Numbered from the stretch's first letter, positions 13,965 through 25,690 are shown. The stretch: DNA of 64,000 nucleotides from Gonocerus acuteangulatus (GCA_946811695.1 OX328125.1:102073176-102137175), one strand, 5' to 3'. The notes: generated by a model not told the origin, from the letters alone. Numbers and translations are program-made.

Positions 13965-14568
13965 GTATATATATAAAAATCACGTGTCTGTCTGTTTGTC
14001 CGTTGTCTGTTTGTCTTTTTGTTCCTTATACAAATCTACACCGTTTGACCGATTTTGACCGAACTTGGCACACAGATACGGGAAATCTTGTAGGCTAGGT
14101 CAAAATAGTCAAATTTAAAAATTTGGTCAAAAGGTCAAAAGTTTGGTTCAAGAAAAAATGGCTACACTGAACCATTCAGTTTCTGACGGCCGTTTTGAAT
14201 AATGTCTCAAATTTATTTGTTGATGTTATTGATAATTAGAATAACTCCAGCTCATTGATGAACTCATTATATAATCATGTAATGCAGTTTATTTCAATTT
14301 TATATCAACAGTCACTGTCTAACTACGGAGCGCTGGCCTTTCTTTGTTAAGAGCTATCTACTGGCAGGCTGTGGCGCTGGCCTCTGTAGCCTGTTTTATG
14401 AATTGCTGTGGTGTTGGCCTCTGTTGGCTGTTCACGAATAGATATAGACAGATGTAAACAAACTCACACCGTTTGATCGATTTTGACTTAACTGGGTATA
14501 CAGGTAGATCTTGATACGGGGAGAGTCATAGGCAGAAAGTAGGTGTAGCATGGCACACTGGGTCATCA
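13965..14568 (+). mobile_element. Helitron-like element, copy B
   Basis: Starts TATATATATAAAAATCACGT, as in copy A, and carries the same CACCGTTTGACCGATTTTGA module. Its 3' end (GCATGGCACACTGGGTCATC) is mutated relative to copies A and D. The internal 14340-14450 part is shared, inverted, with 35830-35930. Confidence 0.6.
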
Positions 14569-14799
14569 TGGCGACTTCCCCCACCTTCTCAACGTTCGCT
14601 CTTGGAAACACGATAACAATGTTGCATATTTTCTTACCCTGTTTTAGTCAAATAAATACTAAGATGATAAGTTTGTTTTACTGTTAAATGCAATTGAAAT
14701 AAGCGATAACCAGTTAAAATTTTCAAAATATCAAAACAAATGCCAATGCTAATTTTCAATTAGTTAGTAGTTCGGTAATGTAGGTGTTTTAATGTTTCC

Positions 14800-14961
14800 C
14801 GAAAACTGTTACAGATATCGCTTTAATAATGGTTAAAAAGCATCTTAAAGTGGACGAATTCTGCTAGTTAAAGAACTTGACCTTTCAAATTTGTCAAAAG
14901 ATTTTTGTATCAAATTTCATCAAAAACGGACTATTTTTGAGCCACCTAGAGAGCGAACAGG

Positions 14962-15028
<67 letters not shown>

Positions 15029-15379
15029 GTTTATTTTTCTGGCAGGGGGTCGATAAAGTAGTACACACTTTTTTCACTTTAACTACTTTATTTTGTATGT
15101 TTCGCCCGACATGTTTCGTGCCTTTTCGCACCTATTCAGGGGCTTTCCTTATCAGGAAGTCCTCTCGTCGTGTTGTCTAGCTGGAGTCAGGCGTAGACAA
15201 CACGACGAGAGGACTTCCTGATAAGGAAAGCCCCTGAAGAGGTGCGAAAAGGCACGAAACATGTCGGGCGAAACATACAAAATAAAGTAGTTAAAGTGAA
15301 AAAAGTGTGTACTACTTTATCGACCCCCTGCCAGAAAAAGAAACAAGAAAAAGTGTATATCGGGTCATCATTCACCAGA

Positions 15380-15428
<49 letters not shown>

Positions 15429-15575
15429 AATTAGAACCACCTTTATGTTATTAACCTTTGGGCTCTGAAACATGAAATTTTCTAGTCGGCACTTCCGGAT
15501 TGCGTCATGAGGTCAACCTCATAACCGGGTTTTCCTCCCTATGGAAAGAGGGAGGAGCCGCACTAAAAGCTTTAA
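14800..15575 (+). repeat. Diverged copy of the 3171-3722 repeat, interrupted by a palindrome
   Basis: The left part (AACTTGACCTTTCAAATT and GAGAGCGAACAGGCAAATAT) and right part (AAATTTTCTAGTCGGCACTT, then the terminal hairpin and CGCACTAA) match the repeats at 3.3 kb and 34.7 kb. Between them the TA tract is split by the 15039-15334 palindrome, a clear nested insertion. Confidence 0.75.
15039..15334. mobile_element. Palindromic retroelement-terminus-like insertion, 140-bp arms
   Basis: Arms 15039-15179 and 15194-15334 are reverse complements, with CTGGCAGGGGGTCGATAAAG at one end and its complement at the other, separated by only about 14 bp. The arm contains GCACGAAACATGTCGGGCGA. Such GAAAC-containing inverted termini are typical of Penelope-like element ends; that family call is inference. 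Confidence 0.7.
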
Positions 15576-16320
15576 CTTTAATTTGATACCTGTAAATAAT
15601 ACATTGGACTTTCACAACGAATATTTCGAAATTTCATCTTTTAATCTAATTATTACCTACTTTAGTTTATTATTATTTTTTTTTCTTACTTTCTTCTATT
15701 TCACGTTTTTGTTAAGCTTTAAGTTCCTAATTTATTTATTTACCATTAATGTTTTTTTTTGCCAAAATTGCGTAAACATTAATAAATAAATATTTATTTA
15801 CCATTTGTTTGATTTTTTTGTTGATTTTTTGACGTAACATTTTTTGTCGCCAACGTCGCGAAACTCAAGAATCAAATAAAATAAAATAAATAAGTAATTT
15901 GATACCAACAACATCCATAAAAACTTTAATAAGTCATAAACAAAAATCTACAACAATTAATATTTAACATTATTTGATGTTTGCCTATTAATAAAACAAA
16001 ATAAAAAATATCAGATATGGGCCGGAAAGGTCAAATATTAAAATTGGGCGACTTGAAGTGATTTGACCCTTATACCATGATATTGTATGTTTATGTTCAC
16101 CACCAGCTGTTAGTAATAAATGTACCTGCCCTGGTTATTCCTTCATCCTTTGTTGTCCCGGTAGATCCTCTCATGAAAAGCACCTCCTATTCTTCCCTCT
16201 CAGAAGGTGTGTCCCGACCTACAAAAGCGAACAAAGACACAGCTCTTTCAGTCACGCTTACTGTCTGAACAATGTATTGTTTAAGATAATATATTGCACC
16301 TTTTAGTCCATTGTGGCCCT
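15576..16320. other. AT-rich DNA, no gene recognised
   Basis: Short frames here have no family features. A (TA)n tract follows at 16330-16364. Confidence 0.5.
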
Positions 16321-16327
16321 TCTGAGT

Positions 16328-16369
<42 letters not shown>

Positions 16370-16384
16370 CTTATGAAGAATCAT

Positions 16385-16548
16385 AAGTCAACTAAGATTA
16401 GCGAACAAGAAGACACTTTACCTCAGTATCAACCGTCAAAGATACAAAATAGAAACGAACAAAATATGCACTAACTGTGAATTGGAGGAAGAAGACTTGG
16501 AGCATCTGCTGTGGCGATGTCCTGAATACAACAATCTCAGAAATACTC
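16385..16548 (+). pseudogene. LINE ORF2 C-terminal fragment with CCHC motif, 5' part
   Basis: One frame reads CTNCELEEEDLEHLLWRCPE, a C-x2-C...H...C motif like those at the C-terminus of many non-LTR retrotransposon ORF2 proteins. The reading frame is cut at 16548 by the Jockey fragment and resumes at 17069. The paralogue at 21520-22015 shows the uninterrupted arrangement. The clade cannot be fixed from this short piece. Confidence 0.7.
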
Positions 16549-17068
16549 AGAAATACCTTCCAATTCCTACAGAATACAAACAATACAATCCAAAATCCTT
16601 CGAAAAATATCCAATGCTCCTTACTATGTCTCGAACCTAACCCTCCATAATGACTTCAATATCCCCTTTATCCAATCCCTTGCCAAATCAGTCTATCAGA
16701 AGTTCCATTCCAATCTCCCAGGCCATCCAAATCCTGTGATAAATTCTCTATCCTCGTTCCAAAGTCCACAAAATCCCCATAGAAGGCTGAAGCGGAGGTG
16801 GCCTAGAGACAATTTGCTTTAACATCTGCAGTGCAAAAAGTGTGTTATATTTTCATTTAAAATTGTTTACAGTTGTTTCATTATTATTTTATATTATCTT
16901 TTTATTTATTTATTTTTTCTTTAATGCATTACTATTGTGGGTTTTGTAATTGTTCATATTCCCACATCAAGCCTCACAATGTCATTATAACAGAACCAGC
17001 AGTATTACTAGAAATATGTTAACTCATATTGTTGTAATAATAATAATAATAATAACAAAAAAAAAAAA
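16549..17068 (+). mobile_element. 5'-truncated Jockey-type LINE inserted into another LINE
   Basis: GAAATACTC occurs immediately before (16540-16548) and after (17070-17078, following the A-rich tail). The paralogue at about 21690 carries the same host sequence with a single GAAATACTC and no insert, so it is a natural empty site. The insert holds the last part of a Jockey ORF2 plus 3'UTR ending in an AAT/A-rich tail. Confidence 0.9.
16563..16822 (+). pseudogene. Jockey-type ORF2 C-terminus fragment
   Basis: The frame reads IQTIQSKILRKISNAPYYVS, continues with a LHNDFNIPFIQ block and ends RRLKRRWPRDNLL before a stop near 16822. These blocks are the conserved C-terminal region after the RT domain in Jockey-clade LINEs and align with the fragment at 41143-41970 by eye. 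RT and endonuclease are missing because of 5' truncation, so it cannot be functional. Confidence 0.85.
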
Positions 17069-17369
17069 GAAATACTCTGAAACCCATTATTGATGAACAC
17101 ACCAACAACTCCGTAACTTATTATTTCCTGACCACCTCTAACATCACCGATATAAACGCCTTTTGCATTTACTTGGAGGATGTAATGAAGAAAAGAGGCA
17201 ACCGCAGCGTGTAGTAAACGAACCGAAATATCAGTTCTTAATTATTCTGTATTATAAAAGCTTATTTTATTTTCTTGTTCTATAAGAGTCTATTCTAATT
17301 TAATTTTCACGAATTGTATATATTTACCCCGATCATATTTGTAAGAACAATGTTCAATTACAAATAAAT

Positions 17370-17430
<61 letters not shown>
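17069..17430 (+). pseudogene. LINE fragment, 3' part, with ATT-repeat tail
   Basis: Continues the fragment from 16548: the frame reads LKPIIDEHTNNSVTYYFL, then YLEDVMKKRGNRSV and a stop near 17215. A 3'UTR and an (ATT)n tail follow at about 17368-17386, merging into (TA)n. The copy at 21700-22015 matches closely and also ends in (ATT)n. Confidence 0.75.
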
Positions 17431-17872
17431 TAAAGTATTAACAGAGTCTCCACAAAATTACCTGAGTATAAATTTTCCATTCTCAATAATAAAAATTACA
17501 GGTCAAATTAGAACTTCTTGCAAAATACTATATTCGCCTCACATTAAAAAAACAAAACAGTATTATATTATCAAACCAAATTCAAAGTGCACACTGTTTT
17601 ATCCTTCATATTTTTCTGCAATGTAAGGTTTATGAATTAGGCCAAATTATAGTGAGCTAGCTTTCTTTCAACTTTTCAACTCCACATATATTATCATCTA
17701 TAATTTTTTGTCAGGAGCGGTAAAAATCAGAGATACATTTTTGAATAAATAGACAACAATTTTCCATTCATAATTGTTTCTTATTATTAATATTTGTTAT
17801 TATATTCCTTAAATCTTGTATTATATAGAGCATGCCTCGAAAATCGTTATTCTCAATTAATATTAGAGTAAG
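17431..17872. other. AT-rich DNA, nothing recognised
   Basis: No feature recognised. Confidence 0.5.
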
Positions 17873-18379
17873 GCGCGGTGCACACAGGAGAAACATGTTT
17901 CATAAATCTGATTTCATTTAAATGGGTTTCAACTAAACCGTTTCATTGATACTTGCACACAGAGCAACGTTTTTTTTTTTTTATATTTTTTCCTATAGTT
18001 TTGTGCTGGATTGTGACGACAATGCGTTTTTGTTCTGGTGGTGGCTAAGAAATAAGAAAAAAAGAATTGAAAATACAAGGTTTACCCGTTAAATACAAGG
18101 TTAGGGATCGGTAACACGGCTGTTCTGTTATAGCTCGCGATCTAAAACAGAGATCCTGATGAATTTAATGATTTTTTTAGGATGTCCAATGTAGAAAGCC
18201 AGGTTTTAATCACTTATTAGAACTAGTATTTCCATTAATAACAAATAACGACACCAATTTCAGGTTAGCTCTGTGTCCTGAGGAAAACTCAACAATTACA
18301 CACAGGTACGTTCACATGGGCTGCTGAAATGTGAAACTGAACCAATAGGGAACCGATTTAACAAATTTATTGAAACCAA

Positions 18380-19190
18380 TTTTCGTTAAATTCGTATTCA
18401 TAAGTGTGAATACGAATTTATTTCTATTCACATATATTAAATATAAAAATACAAATAAAATTGTATTCGCAATTTTTTCTGCGAATGTAAATAAATCCAC
18501 AGAAAAAATTGTAAATAATCACAAAAAAATGTGAATATTTACAAAAAATTAAGTGATTACAAAAAAAATCACATTAAAATATACGAATACAAATTTATTC
18601 ACATTATAATTTGTGAATAAAAATTTATTCATAACAAAATTCACAAATAAATTATGAATTTATTCGTATTAAGATGATATTACGAAAATTAATGGTGTAC
18701 TTATTTCTTTTCTTTTTTTTTTTTTTTTTTTTTTGATGGAGGTACAGGTGACAAACATTGTTCCTGCAGCATGGCTGGTGGTCCCGCGGCGGACTCGGGG
18801 TAAACAACAAATCTAGGCGCTAATAACCTACACGTAAAACCCCTTAAAAAAAAAAATAAAAAAAAAAAAAAATTTACCTCAATATCTTACGTAATATCAT
18901 CTTAATAAATTCATAATTTATATGCAAATTTTATTGTGAATAATTTTGTATTCACAAATTATGATGTGAATAAATTTTCGTATATTTTAATGTGATTTTT
19001 TTTGTAATCACTTGATTTTTTGTAAATATTCACATTTTTTGTGATTATTTACAATTTTTTCTGTAAATTTATTTGTATTCGCAGAAAAATGTGCGAATAA
19101 AATTTTATTTGTATTTTTATATTTATTATATGTGAATAAAAATAAATTCGTATTCACACTTATGAATACGAATTTATTTATAATCGTATT
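18380..19190. repeat. Foldback structure of about 300-bp AT-rich arms
   Basis: Left arm 18380-18685 is the reverse complement of right arm 18889-19190 with small differences; the inner edge reads GATGATATTACG and CGTAATATCATC. The arms are made of GAATACGAATTTATT-like motifs, themselves partly palindromic. The spacer holds a T-run, a GC-rich piece and an A-run. Confidence 0.85.
18704..18872. mobile_element. GC-rich insert between T-run and A-run in the foldback spacer
   Basis: TGGTCCCGCGGCGGACTCGG and neighbours are far richer in GC than anything around them and are bounded by poly(T) and poly(A). A retroposed SINE or processed transcript is plausible, but I do not recognise the source. Confidence 0.4.
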
Positions 19191-19399
19191 CACAAATATA
19201 TGAAGTACGAATTTATTTATATTCGTATTCACAAATATATGAAGTACGAATAAATTCGTATTCTTATGTATAAATAAAATTATGCCCATCTCTGGTGTGC
19301 ACCAACCTATGGTTATCTATCAATCTGTTGCAAGCAACTTCAGTTTCATATTTGACGAAACCATTTTCATGAAAAAGTTTTCGCCAGTGTGCACCGCGC

Positions 19400-19934
19400 G
19401 TAACACAATAATTGTGTTAGTCAAAGGTTAATAATAATAGCATGATGAAGTACTTATATAAGTTATTTATATAAGTCCGTTCTCATGCTATAAAGGTTAT
19501 CCCTGAAAAGCATTAATAAAATAAAAATATGTATGTCTTGAACTGTGATAGCAATATTTCTTGAGTTTATTAGAGCATGAAAATAGCGTAATACATGAAA
19601 TAACTATATATTCTCCTTTCAACCCCACACCATGCAGACATCAGACTAGCAACCAGAGCATTGCGATCCAGTCCTGCACACAGCCAATGCGTCGCTGCAG
19701 GAGAATTGCCTTTAGATTTTCGTGGAGAATTATTAACGCACTTCCGGCGCTAATGGCCAAGATGTAGATGCGCCGTAAGAAAAAAAAATTAATGCACTTC
19801 TACAACACTATGCAATTCTACAAAAATCGCCTTCTTAACACTCCACGCGACCATATTCTGACTTTTAGAAAATAGAGCACATTGGTGTCATAAATACCAC
19901 AAAATAAAAACAACAACAAAATAAAGGAATAGGG
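19400..19934. other. AT-rich DNA, no gene recognised
   Basis: A 68-codon frame (19561-19767) has no recognisable domain. Confidence 0.5.
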
Positions 19935-20042
19935 TTGGGATTCAGCTAGGAGAAAACAACGTCAGACTTTCAGGAAGAAATCTGTATTTGGACGTTTCAA
20001 AGTGGAAAGTCTGACGTTTTTTTCTCCTAGCCGAATCCCAAC
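19935..20042. repeat. Foldback repeat, 38-bp arms, short loop
   Basis: GTTGGGATTCAGCTAGGAG and its complement (CTCCTAGCCGAATCCCAAC) bound a loop of about 32 bp. It is related to 28196-28434. Confidence 0.8.
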
Positions 20043-20445
20043 TATACCTTGTCTGCATATCTCTGCAACGGCTAACTATCTCCATCTCCACTATAAACGT
20101 ACTTATGAATATGGATGCATCGATTGATGAAGAAACAGGGGTAAAAAAAATAGCACGGTTGCCGAGAGCACCAAAATTAGAAAGCGATGCACAAATGTTT
20201 TGGGCAAACAAGACTACAAGGCTCACCCAGTATAAATTCAAGGGGTGCGGCCAATATATATGTCTCTACCATTGCACATTATATTGTCCAGAGGGACATA
20301 AAGTGGATAATGATACAGAAGACGTTTTTTGAAGTCATATATTACTACAAAATGTTATTAATATTTGCCCTAATATTTCCTACCTACTTGTTATTTGTAT
20401 ATTTCAACTATATGAGTTTGCATATAATAAATAAATAACATATTA

Positions 20446-20550
20446 TACAATGCAAGGTGAGGAATAACCCTTCAAAGTTCAACATATACATTTATTATAT
20501 AATAAAAGTGTATGTTGAACTTTGAAGGGTTATTCCTCATCTTGGATTGT
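20446..20550. repeat. Short near-perfect palindrome
   Basis: GAGGAATAACCCTTCAAAGT, then TCAACATATAC, is reversed after a loop of about 20 bp. The transcript would fold into a hairpin of about 40 bp, a shape also seen in MITE-derived small-RNA precursors. Confidence 0.8.
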
Positions 20551-20700
20551 ATCATTAATTAATACCCTTCCCCTTTTCATCAACATATTTAAATAAATAA
20601 CTTTTTCGTGGTAAATTTACTATTTTTTTTATATATTAATCTCCTGTTAAGAGTTTTTGTTCATTCTTAATACAATAGATAAAGTTATTTACTGTAAATA
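20551..20700. other. AT-rich DNA, nothing recognised
   Basis: No feature recognised. Confidence 0.4.
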
Positions 20701-20959
20701 AGACTGAAACTCAGGCGTATCTCTCAGATACAAGGCGACCACCAATGGCAGTTTCAATGGCGCGGAGTGTTAACGAATACATCCAGGAGCTAGTCAACAA
20801 CCCATGAAGAACAGCACCAAGAAAGGCTTTCTATCTCCGGATATCAGAACTATTATTCACAGAACCATCGTCTCTAACTTTTCCCAATATCAACTTTGCA
20901 TTAATAGAATTCATTGAAAGTGACACTAACCAATAGATATATCAGCATGAAGTTTATAA

Positions 20960-21298
20960 AATGAAAAAATTGAATACAAGAAGATTTTTACTGACGGATC
21001 TAAGGACAGCGATGGAGTTAGTGCTGCTACACTTTCCAACACCACGAACAATATGTTCACCCTCAGCAATATGTGTGGCGTCTTCACTGACGGATCTAAG
21101 GACAGCGATGGAGTTAGTGCTGCTACACTTTCCAACACCACGAACAATATCCTCACCCTCAGCAATATGTGTGGCGTCTTCACTGACGGATCTAAGGACA
21201 GCGATGGAGTTAGTGCTGCTACACTTTCCAACACCACGAACAATATCTTCACCCTCAGCAATATGTGTGGCGTCTTCACTGCCAACTTTTGGCCATAA
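20960..21298 (+). pseudogene. LINE RNase H fragment with 96-bp triplication
   Basis: One frame reads KIFTDGSKDSDGVSAATLSN. TDGS is the first catalytic-Asp motif of LINE-type RNase H domains. A 96-bp unit starting CTGACGGATC then repeats at 20991, 21087 and 21183 in the same frame, so the motif occurs three times, which no functional RNase H would have. Upstream DNA (20700-20960) may be more of the same LINE, but its frames are broken. Confidence 0.65.
20991..21278. repeat. 96-bp tandem repeat, 3 copies
   Basis: Three in-frame copies of a 96-bp unit differing at only a few positions (ATGTTC, ATCCTC, ATCTTC). Confidence 0.95.
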
Positions 21299-21401
21299 TG
21301 AAACATTTAAATACATTTTTCTTCCCCTACATTTAGCATTAGAGACTAATTAGTCTAAATCCCCCCGTTGCAAATGTTATATAACCTTTTAGTCCGAAGA
21401 G

Positions 21402-21403
<2 letters not shown>

Positions 21404-21460
<57 letters not shown>
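21404..21460. repeat. (TA)n microsatellite
   Basis: About 55 bp of TA. Confidence 0.95.
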
Positions 21461-21463
<3 letters not shown>

Positions 21464-21519
21464 ATGTTGGACACGTATGTGAAGATAACAACAGAATATA
21501 AAAAAAATATTTACTCATA

Positions 21520-22015
21520 TTAAAGAAAAATTAAGTCAACTAAGATTAGCGAACAAGAAGACACTTTAACTCAGCATCCACCGTCAAAGGTACAAAATAG
21601 AAACGAACAAAATATGTACCAACTGTGAATTGTAACAAGAAGACTTGGAGCATCTGCTGTGGCGATGCTGAGATCCTGAATACTCCAATCTCAGAAATAC
21701 TCTGAAACCTATTATTGATGAACACACCAACAACTCCGTAACTTATTATTTCCTGACCACCTCTAACATCACCGATATAAACGCCTTTTGCATTTACTTG
21801 GAGGATGTAATGAAGAAAAGAGGCAACCGCAGAGTGAAGTAAACGAACCGAAATATCAGTTCTTAATTATTCTGTATTATAAAAGCATATTTTATTATCT
21901 TGTTCTATAAGAGTCTACTCTAATTTAATTTTCATGAATTGTATATATTTACCCCGATCATATTTGTAAGGACAATGTTCAATTACAAATGAATATTATT
22001 ATTATTATTATTATT
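21520..22015 (+). pseudogene. LINE C-terminal fragment, uninterrupted copy (empty site)
   Basis: Closely matches 16385-16548 joined to 17069-17390: EDLEHLLWRC motif, then LKPIIDEHTNNSVTYYFL and an (ATT)n tail at 21990-22014. It lacks the Jockey insertion. It has its own stop (TGTAACAAG) and a six-base insertion near 21668, so it is not functional. Confidence 0.8.
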
Positions 22016-22399
22016 AAAGAAATATTAAAATTACGGGAAACTAAATATAATATCTACAAAATTAACTAAGCTAGGGTGGGAAGATGGTTTTAATTTATAA
22101 AAATATATTTTTTCTGGAAATTAATTTTAAACGTATGACATATCGATTATCGATCAGCTGATTATATTTCGCCATGTTGTATTCTTTCAGACCATGATCA
22201 GTCTAGACGTGGCCGTACTGCTGGAAGGTTATCCTCCTCAGGTTGGGCCTGTGAGTTTAATATTCGTGGCTTTTTCCCCTGAGGAGGCACCAAGAGGGTG
22301 TGAAACATCTAGGGACGTAATAAAGTTGGTGAAACTGTGTGATGAAGTTTTTATTATTTGACCTTCCGCCTAGCACAAAACAAAATACGAAAATTAATA
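22016..22399. other. Unassigned DNA with a possible retroelement terminus
   Basis: 22200-22345 contains CCTGAGGAGGCACCAAGAGG and GTGAAACATCTAGG followed by AATAAAG, resembling GAAAC-type Penelope-like termini; the evidence is weak. Confidence 0.3.
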
Positions 22400-23121
22400 G
22401 CCCGTCACGCAGGAGCTGCATAACTAAGCAATTTCCTTATAATTTGGGTTGTGTAGACTGGTTTCCAGAACGATTTGCTTAAAATATCCTAGATAAATAA
22501 AATAAAAACATGAATAGTTCTCTTTTAATTTTGTAATGAGTAACTGTTCAATTATTAATTTGCTTCCAGAGTTATGTTTACTACCCTACTTAATAAATAC
22601 TAAAAACTTCATATTTTCGTCTTTCGATCTGACGCAGGAACAGGATACAGTCCCTCTAGTGGGAGATAGCGCTCCTTGCGGCGGCCTTGCGAACCTACGT
22701 CTGGCAAGCTAATTCTATTGAAATATATTACAAAGTAAACCCCCCTTTCCGATTGACCGATTTAGCTCATTTTTACAATACTTTTTTCCCATGAGTTACT
22801 CAAGACGTATACCGCGTTTCGTTACAATACAGCAGAACTTACGACCGGTATGAGTATGTTAGTAATTTGGGTCCTGAGTAAACCCCCCCCCCTCCTAATT
22901 AACCGATTTAGTTTATTTTTACAACACATTTGTACCTGCAGATTACCACTACAAATACCGAGTTTCGTCGAAATATAACAAAAATCACTGCTGGTAATGG
23001 CGAATTGGTATTGTGGGTCCGAAGTAAACCCCCCCTTCTAATGAACCGATTTAGTTTATTTTTACATCTCACATTTTTCTTTAGATTACCACTACGAATA
23101 CCAAGTTTCGTTGAAATACAG

Positions 23122-23203
<82 letters not shown>

Positions 23204-23325
23204 ATTTTAACGGGGGTCTTTTTCGGTGTTTACTAGGTAGGATCGATAAAGATTTGAAGAAATTTTTCAAAAATTCCGTCATGAGTGCAACCTCAATAGC
23301 TACTTTCCTTCGGAGGAAAGTGCTA
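22400..23325 (-). mobile_element. Non-autonomous repeat family D, copy 1
   Basis: One end reads CCCGTCACGCAGGAGCTGCA. The other is a hairpin (ACTTTCCTTCGGAGGAAAGT) followed by GCTAA. Between them are modules with TACCACTACGAATACCAAGT and a TA/GA microsatellite (23127-23200). Copies 2 (26374-27163) and 3 (54377-61059, split by the gypsy element) lie in the opposite orientation. Ends are consistent across copies; there is no transposase. Confidence 0.75.
23127..23200. repeat. (CA)n-(TA)n-(GA)n compound microsatellite
   Basis: ACACAC, TATATA and GAGAGA blocks in series inside family D copy 1. Confidence 0.95.
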
Positions 23326-23346
23326 AAAAAAGGGTCAGTTGAAGAA

Positions 23347-23349
<3 letters not shown>

Positions 23350-23410
<61 letters not shown>
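23350..23410. repeat. (TA)n microsatellite
   Basis: About 60 bp of TA just outside family D copy 1. Confidence 0.95.
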
Positions 23411-23414
<4 letters not shown>

Positions 23415-24385
23415 GTATAAACATTCATTTAGTGGTTCATAATACTTCTCTGTGCTTCTGAGTGCTTGTGTCTTGATGTGTAAGATGTAGTGTTTGCCTT
23501 GAGGTCTGTTTGCCCTCAGAACAATAGTCCAGACCTCCCACAAAGGACAAGAGACCAATAACCCTTCAAGTAGTCACAAAGGGCCAATCTACTTCGTTAG
23601 TAGTTCACTACGCTACTATATTCTAGTCGGAATAACACAATTTATATACACATAGGGAATTTTAAAATAAACGATCGTCCCAAATCAGCGCGTGGACAGA
23701 GCGAATTTCTCAGAAAGCCCAATGAGAAAGGGTTGTAAATAATGATTATACAAAATAAAACAAAAAAATGCCATATGTTATTTTTTGAAGAGAATTTTCA
23801 ACCAAGGCGATTACTATTATATTTATCTGAGTGATATTATACACATGCAGTTGCAATTTATAAAATAGACCATACACATTCTTAAAAAAGTACTTTAACT
23901 TTAAAAATGTTATCATAAATTTCTTTAGATATAAATTATTTTTGATTTTTAAAATTTAAAAAACAAATTATTATTGGCTAAAGTTCTCCTATAATTATTA
24001 CAATAATACCCATTACCTAAACTGAAAAACAATTAAAATATTACTCCTTAGAAGAAAACATTTATATCTATTATTAATATATCTTTGAATATTAATGGAG
24101 AATGTATATTATGCATTTATATATGCATATTATGCATTACGGCTTATATAAATATAACAAATATTTTTATCTTGTATATATCATACTGTTTATATCTCAA
24201 ACTTTATTGTTAAAACTCTGAATATTGTTTCGAAAAATTTATTATAACCTACTTCAATGGTCTACAATGGATCACAGCACTGTCGTATCTGCTAATTGCC
24301 TAAGTTGCAGACCAGTGATTAAATAAATACATACCGGTGCTCATATTAAGTGACTGATATATGAAGATTTGAAAACAATTAAGCT
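23411..24385. other. Unassigned DNA, no gene recognised
   Basis: 23420-23640 is of mixed composition and directly abuts the TA tract; it could be part of an element, but I see no matching end. The rest is AT-rich. Confidence 0.4.
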
Positions 24386-25012
24386 TTATCCATCGGTAAT
24401 GAGTAGAATCGATGAATATTGTACGAAAATCCTGCTAAAATTTTGGTGAAATAATTTATCAACATTTTCTCTTAGTTTTAGTAAGAATATACAGTAAATG
24501 GTTAATCTCTCCTGGATTATAGGATTAATCAGTGAACTTGCCAGATGATCCGTAAATATTGTTGAAATATAAAAGCCAGTAGAGAAATGAGTCAATCCCT
24601 GTCTGGCTGGTTTAGTATTCCATCAGATCGGAAGGCGCAGTAAAACCAGCCCCAGATTAGCTGGCTTCTATTTGTAGAGACACCCTCACAATATTTTTTC
24701 CCCCGGCGACCTTTTATACCTTCCTGAGGCTTCGGCCTGTCACACAGACCTAAATACCTTAATTTTCTCCAGCGGTTTAAATCTCTTTTGCACAACCAAA
24801 CTCAATAATGTATTTCTGGAGGATTTATCAAAGGCCTCAAAAAGATACAAATTATTCCGCTCTTCTTTCCTCAGAGAGAAAATCATTATTACATTCTCTT
24901 TGAAAGAGAATATTTAAAAAATCTATAGCAGCCTAAGAATACATCAAATCAATTCTAACAGTTGAATATAAATACGTTTATTAGTGTATTAAAGAAAAGA
25001 TAAATACGATAT

Positions 25013-25060
<48 letters not shown>

Positions 25061-25690
25061 CATGGGTATGATTATATGTGATATGTGTAAACAGGGTGTC
25101 CCACATTGAGATGTCATAATTTTAAGGCTTTATTCTACGCCTCATTTGTGGTTCAGGGACGCAGAAATGAGCGTCCTATCTCAACATGTAGCAGAGCTAT
25201 TCAAACTTTTGTCTATTTTCAAAACTAGCAATAACTTATATGCAGAAATTTCTGCTTATACGTTATTGCTTATAAGTAACTGGGTTATTCATTATGAATT
25301 GTATTGAAAAAACTCTCTCCTGCAAATATAAAGCGAAAAAAAAATAGATTTAAATGAAAAAAATACTATCACACTACTTTTAAAAATATAAATTTCATAA
25401 AACAAGACTCTGAAAGCATAGAAATATAAAAAATGTCTTTATTATGTTAACAATAATTGTGATTATATCCAAAATGTTCTTCTATCATATTTCACTCTTT
25501 CCAAGGTGTCCCGTAATCCTTAATGAGAGCAAAAAGTGTGTATACGTAATGTTGGAAGGATGGGACATCACCATATTCGCGAGAAATTAAATAATGTGTT
25601 CAGATGGCTTCTTCAGGCTACAGCAAATGTTTCGGTTTTGACTAAGAAATCAGCAAAAAATAGACTTAAATCATTTTTGTTTTTGAAAAA
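24386..25690. mobile_element. Inverted second copy of the 7.7-8.9 kb region
   Basis: The reverse complement of 24386-25090 matches 8240-8935, and 25092-25690 matches the right half of the 7215-8239 element, including ACAGGGTGTCCC and the GCAATAACTTATATGCAG block. The left terminal repeat is missing, so the TIR element is truncated where 25687 joins another repeat copy. The TA tract at 25018-25054 occupies the same position as at 8277-8317. Confidence 0.85.

Larger units (their letters stand above)
17873..19399. mobile_element. TIR element (GCGCGGTGCACAC) carrying an internal foldback
   Basis: A perfect 13-bp inverted repeat, GCGCGGTGCACAC at 17873-17885 and its complement at 19387-19399, bounds about 1.5 kb. 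GTAA lies just outside both ends (one base further out on the left). Subterminal parts also show inverted similarity (GAAAC/GTTTC blocks). There is no transposase; the interior is filled by the foldback at 18380-19190. Confidence 0.75.

Noticed and set aside
8737..24595. Frame MTHFSTGFYISTIF present in two places
   Set aside because: Shared because the DNA repeat is shared; it is short, has no domain, and the C-terminal ends differ.
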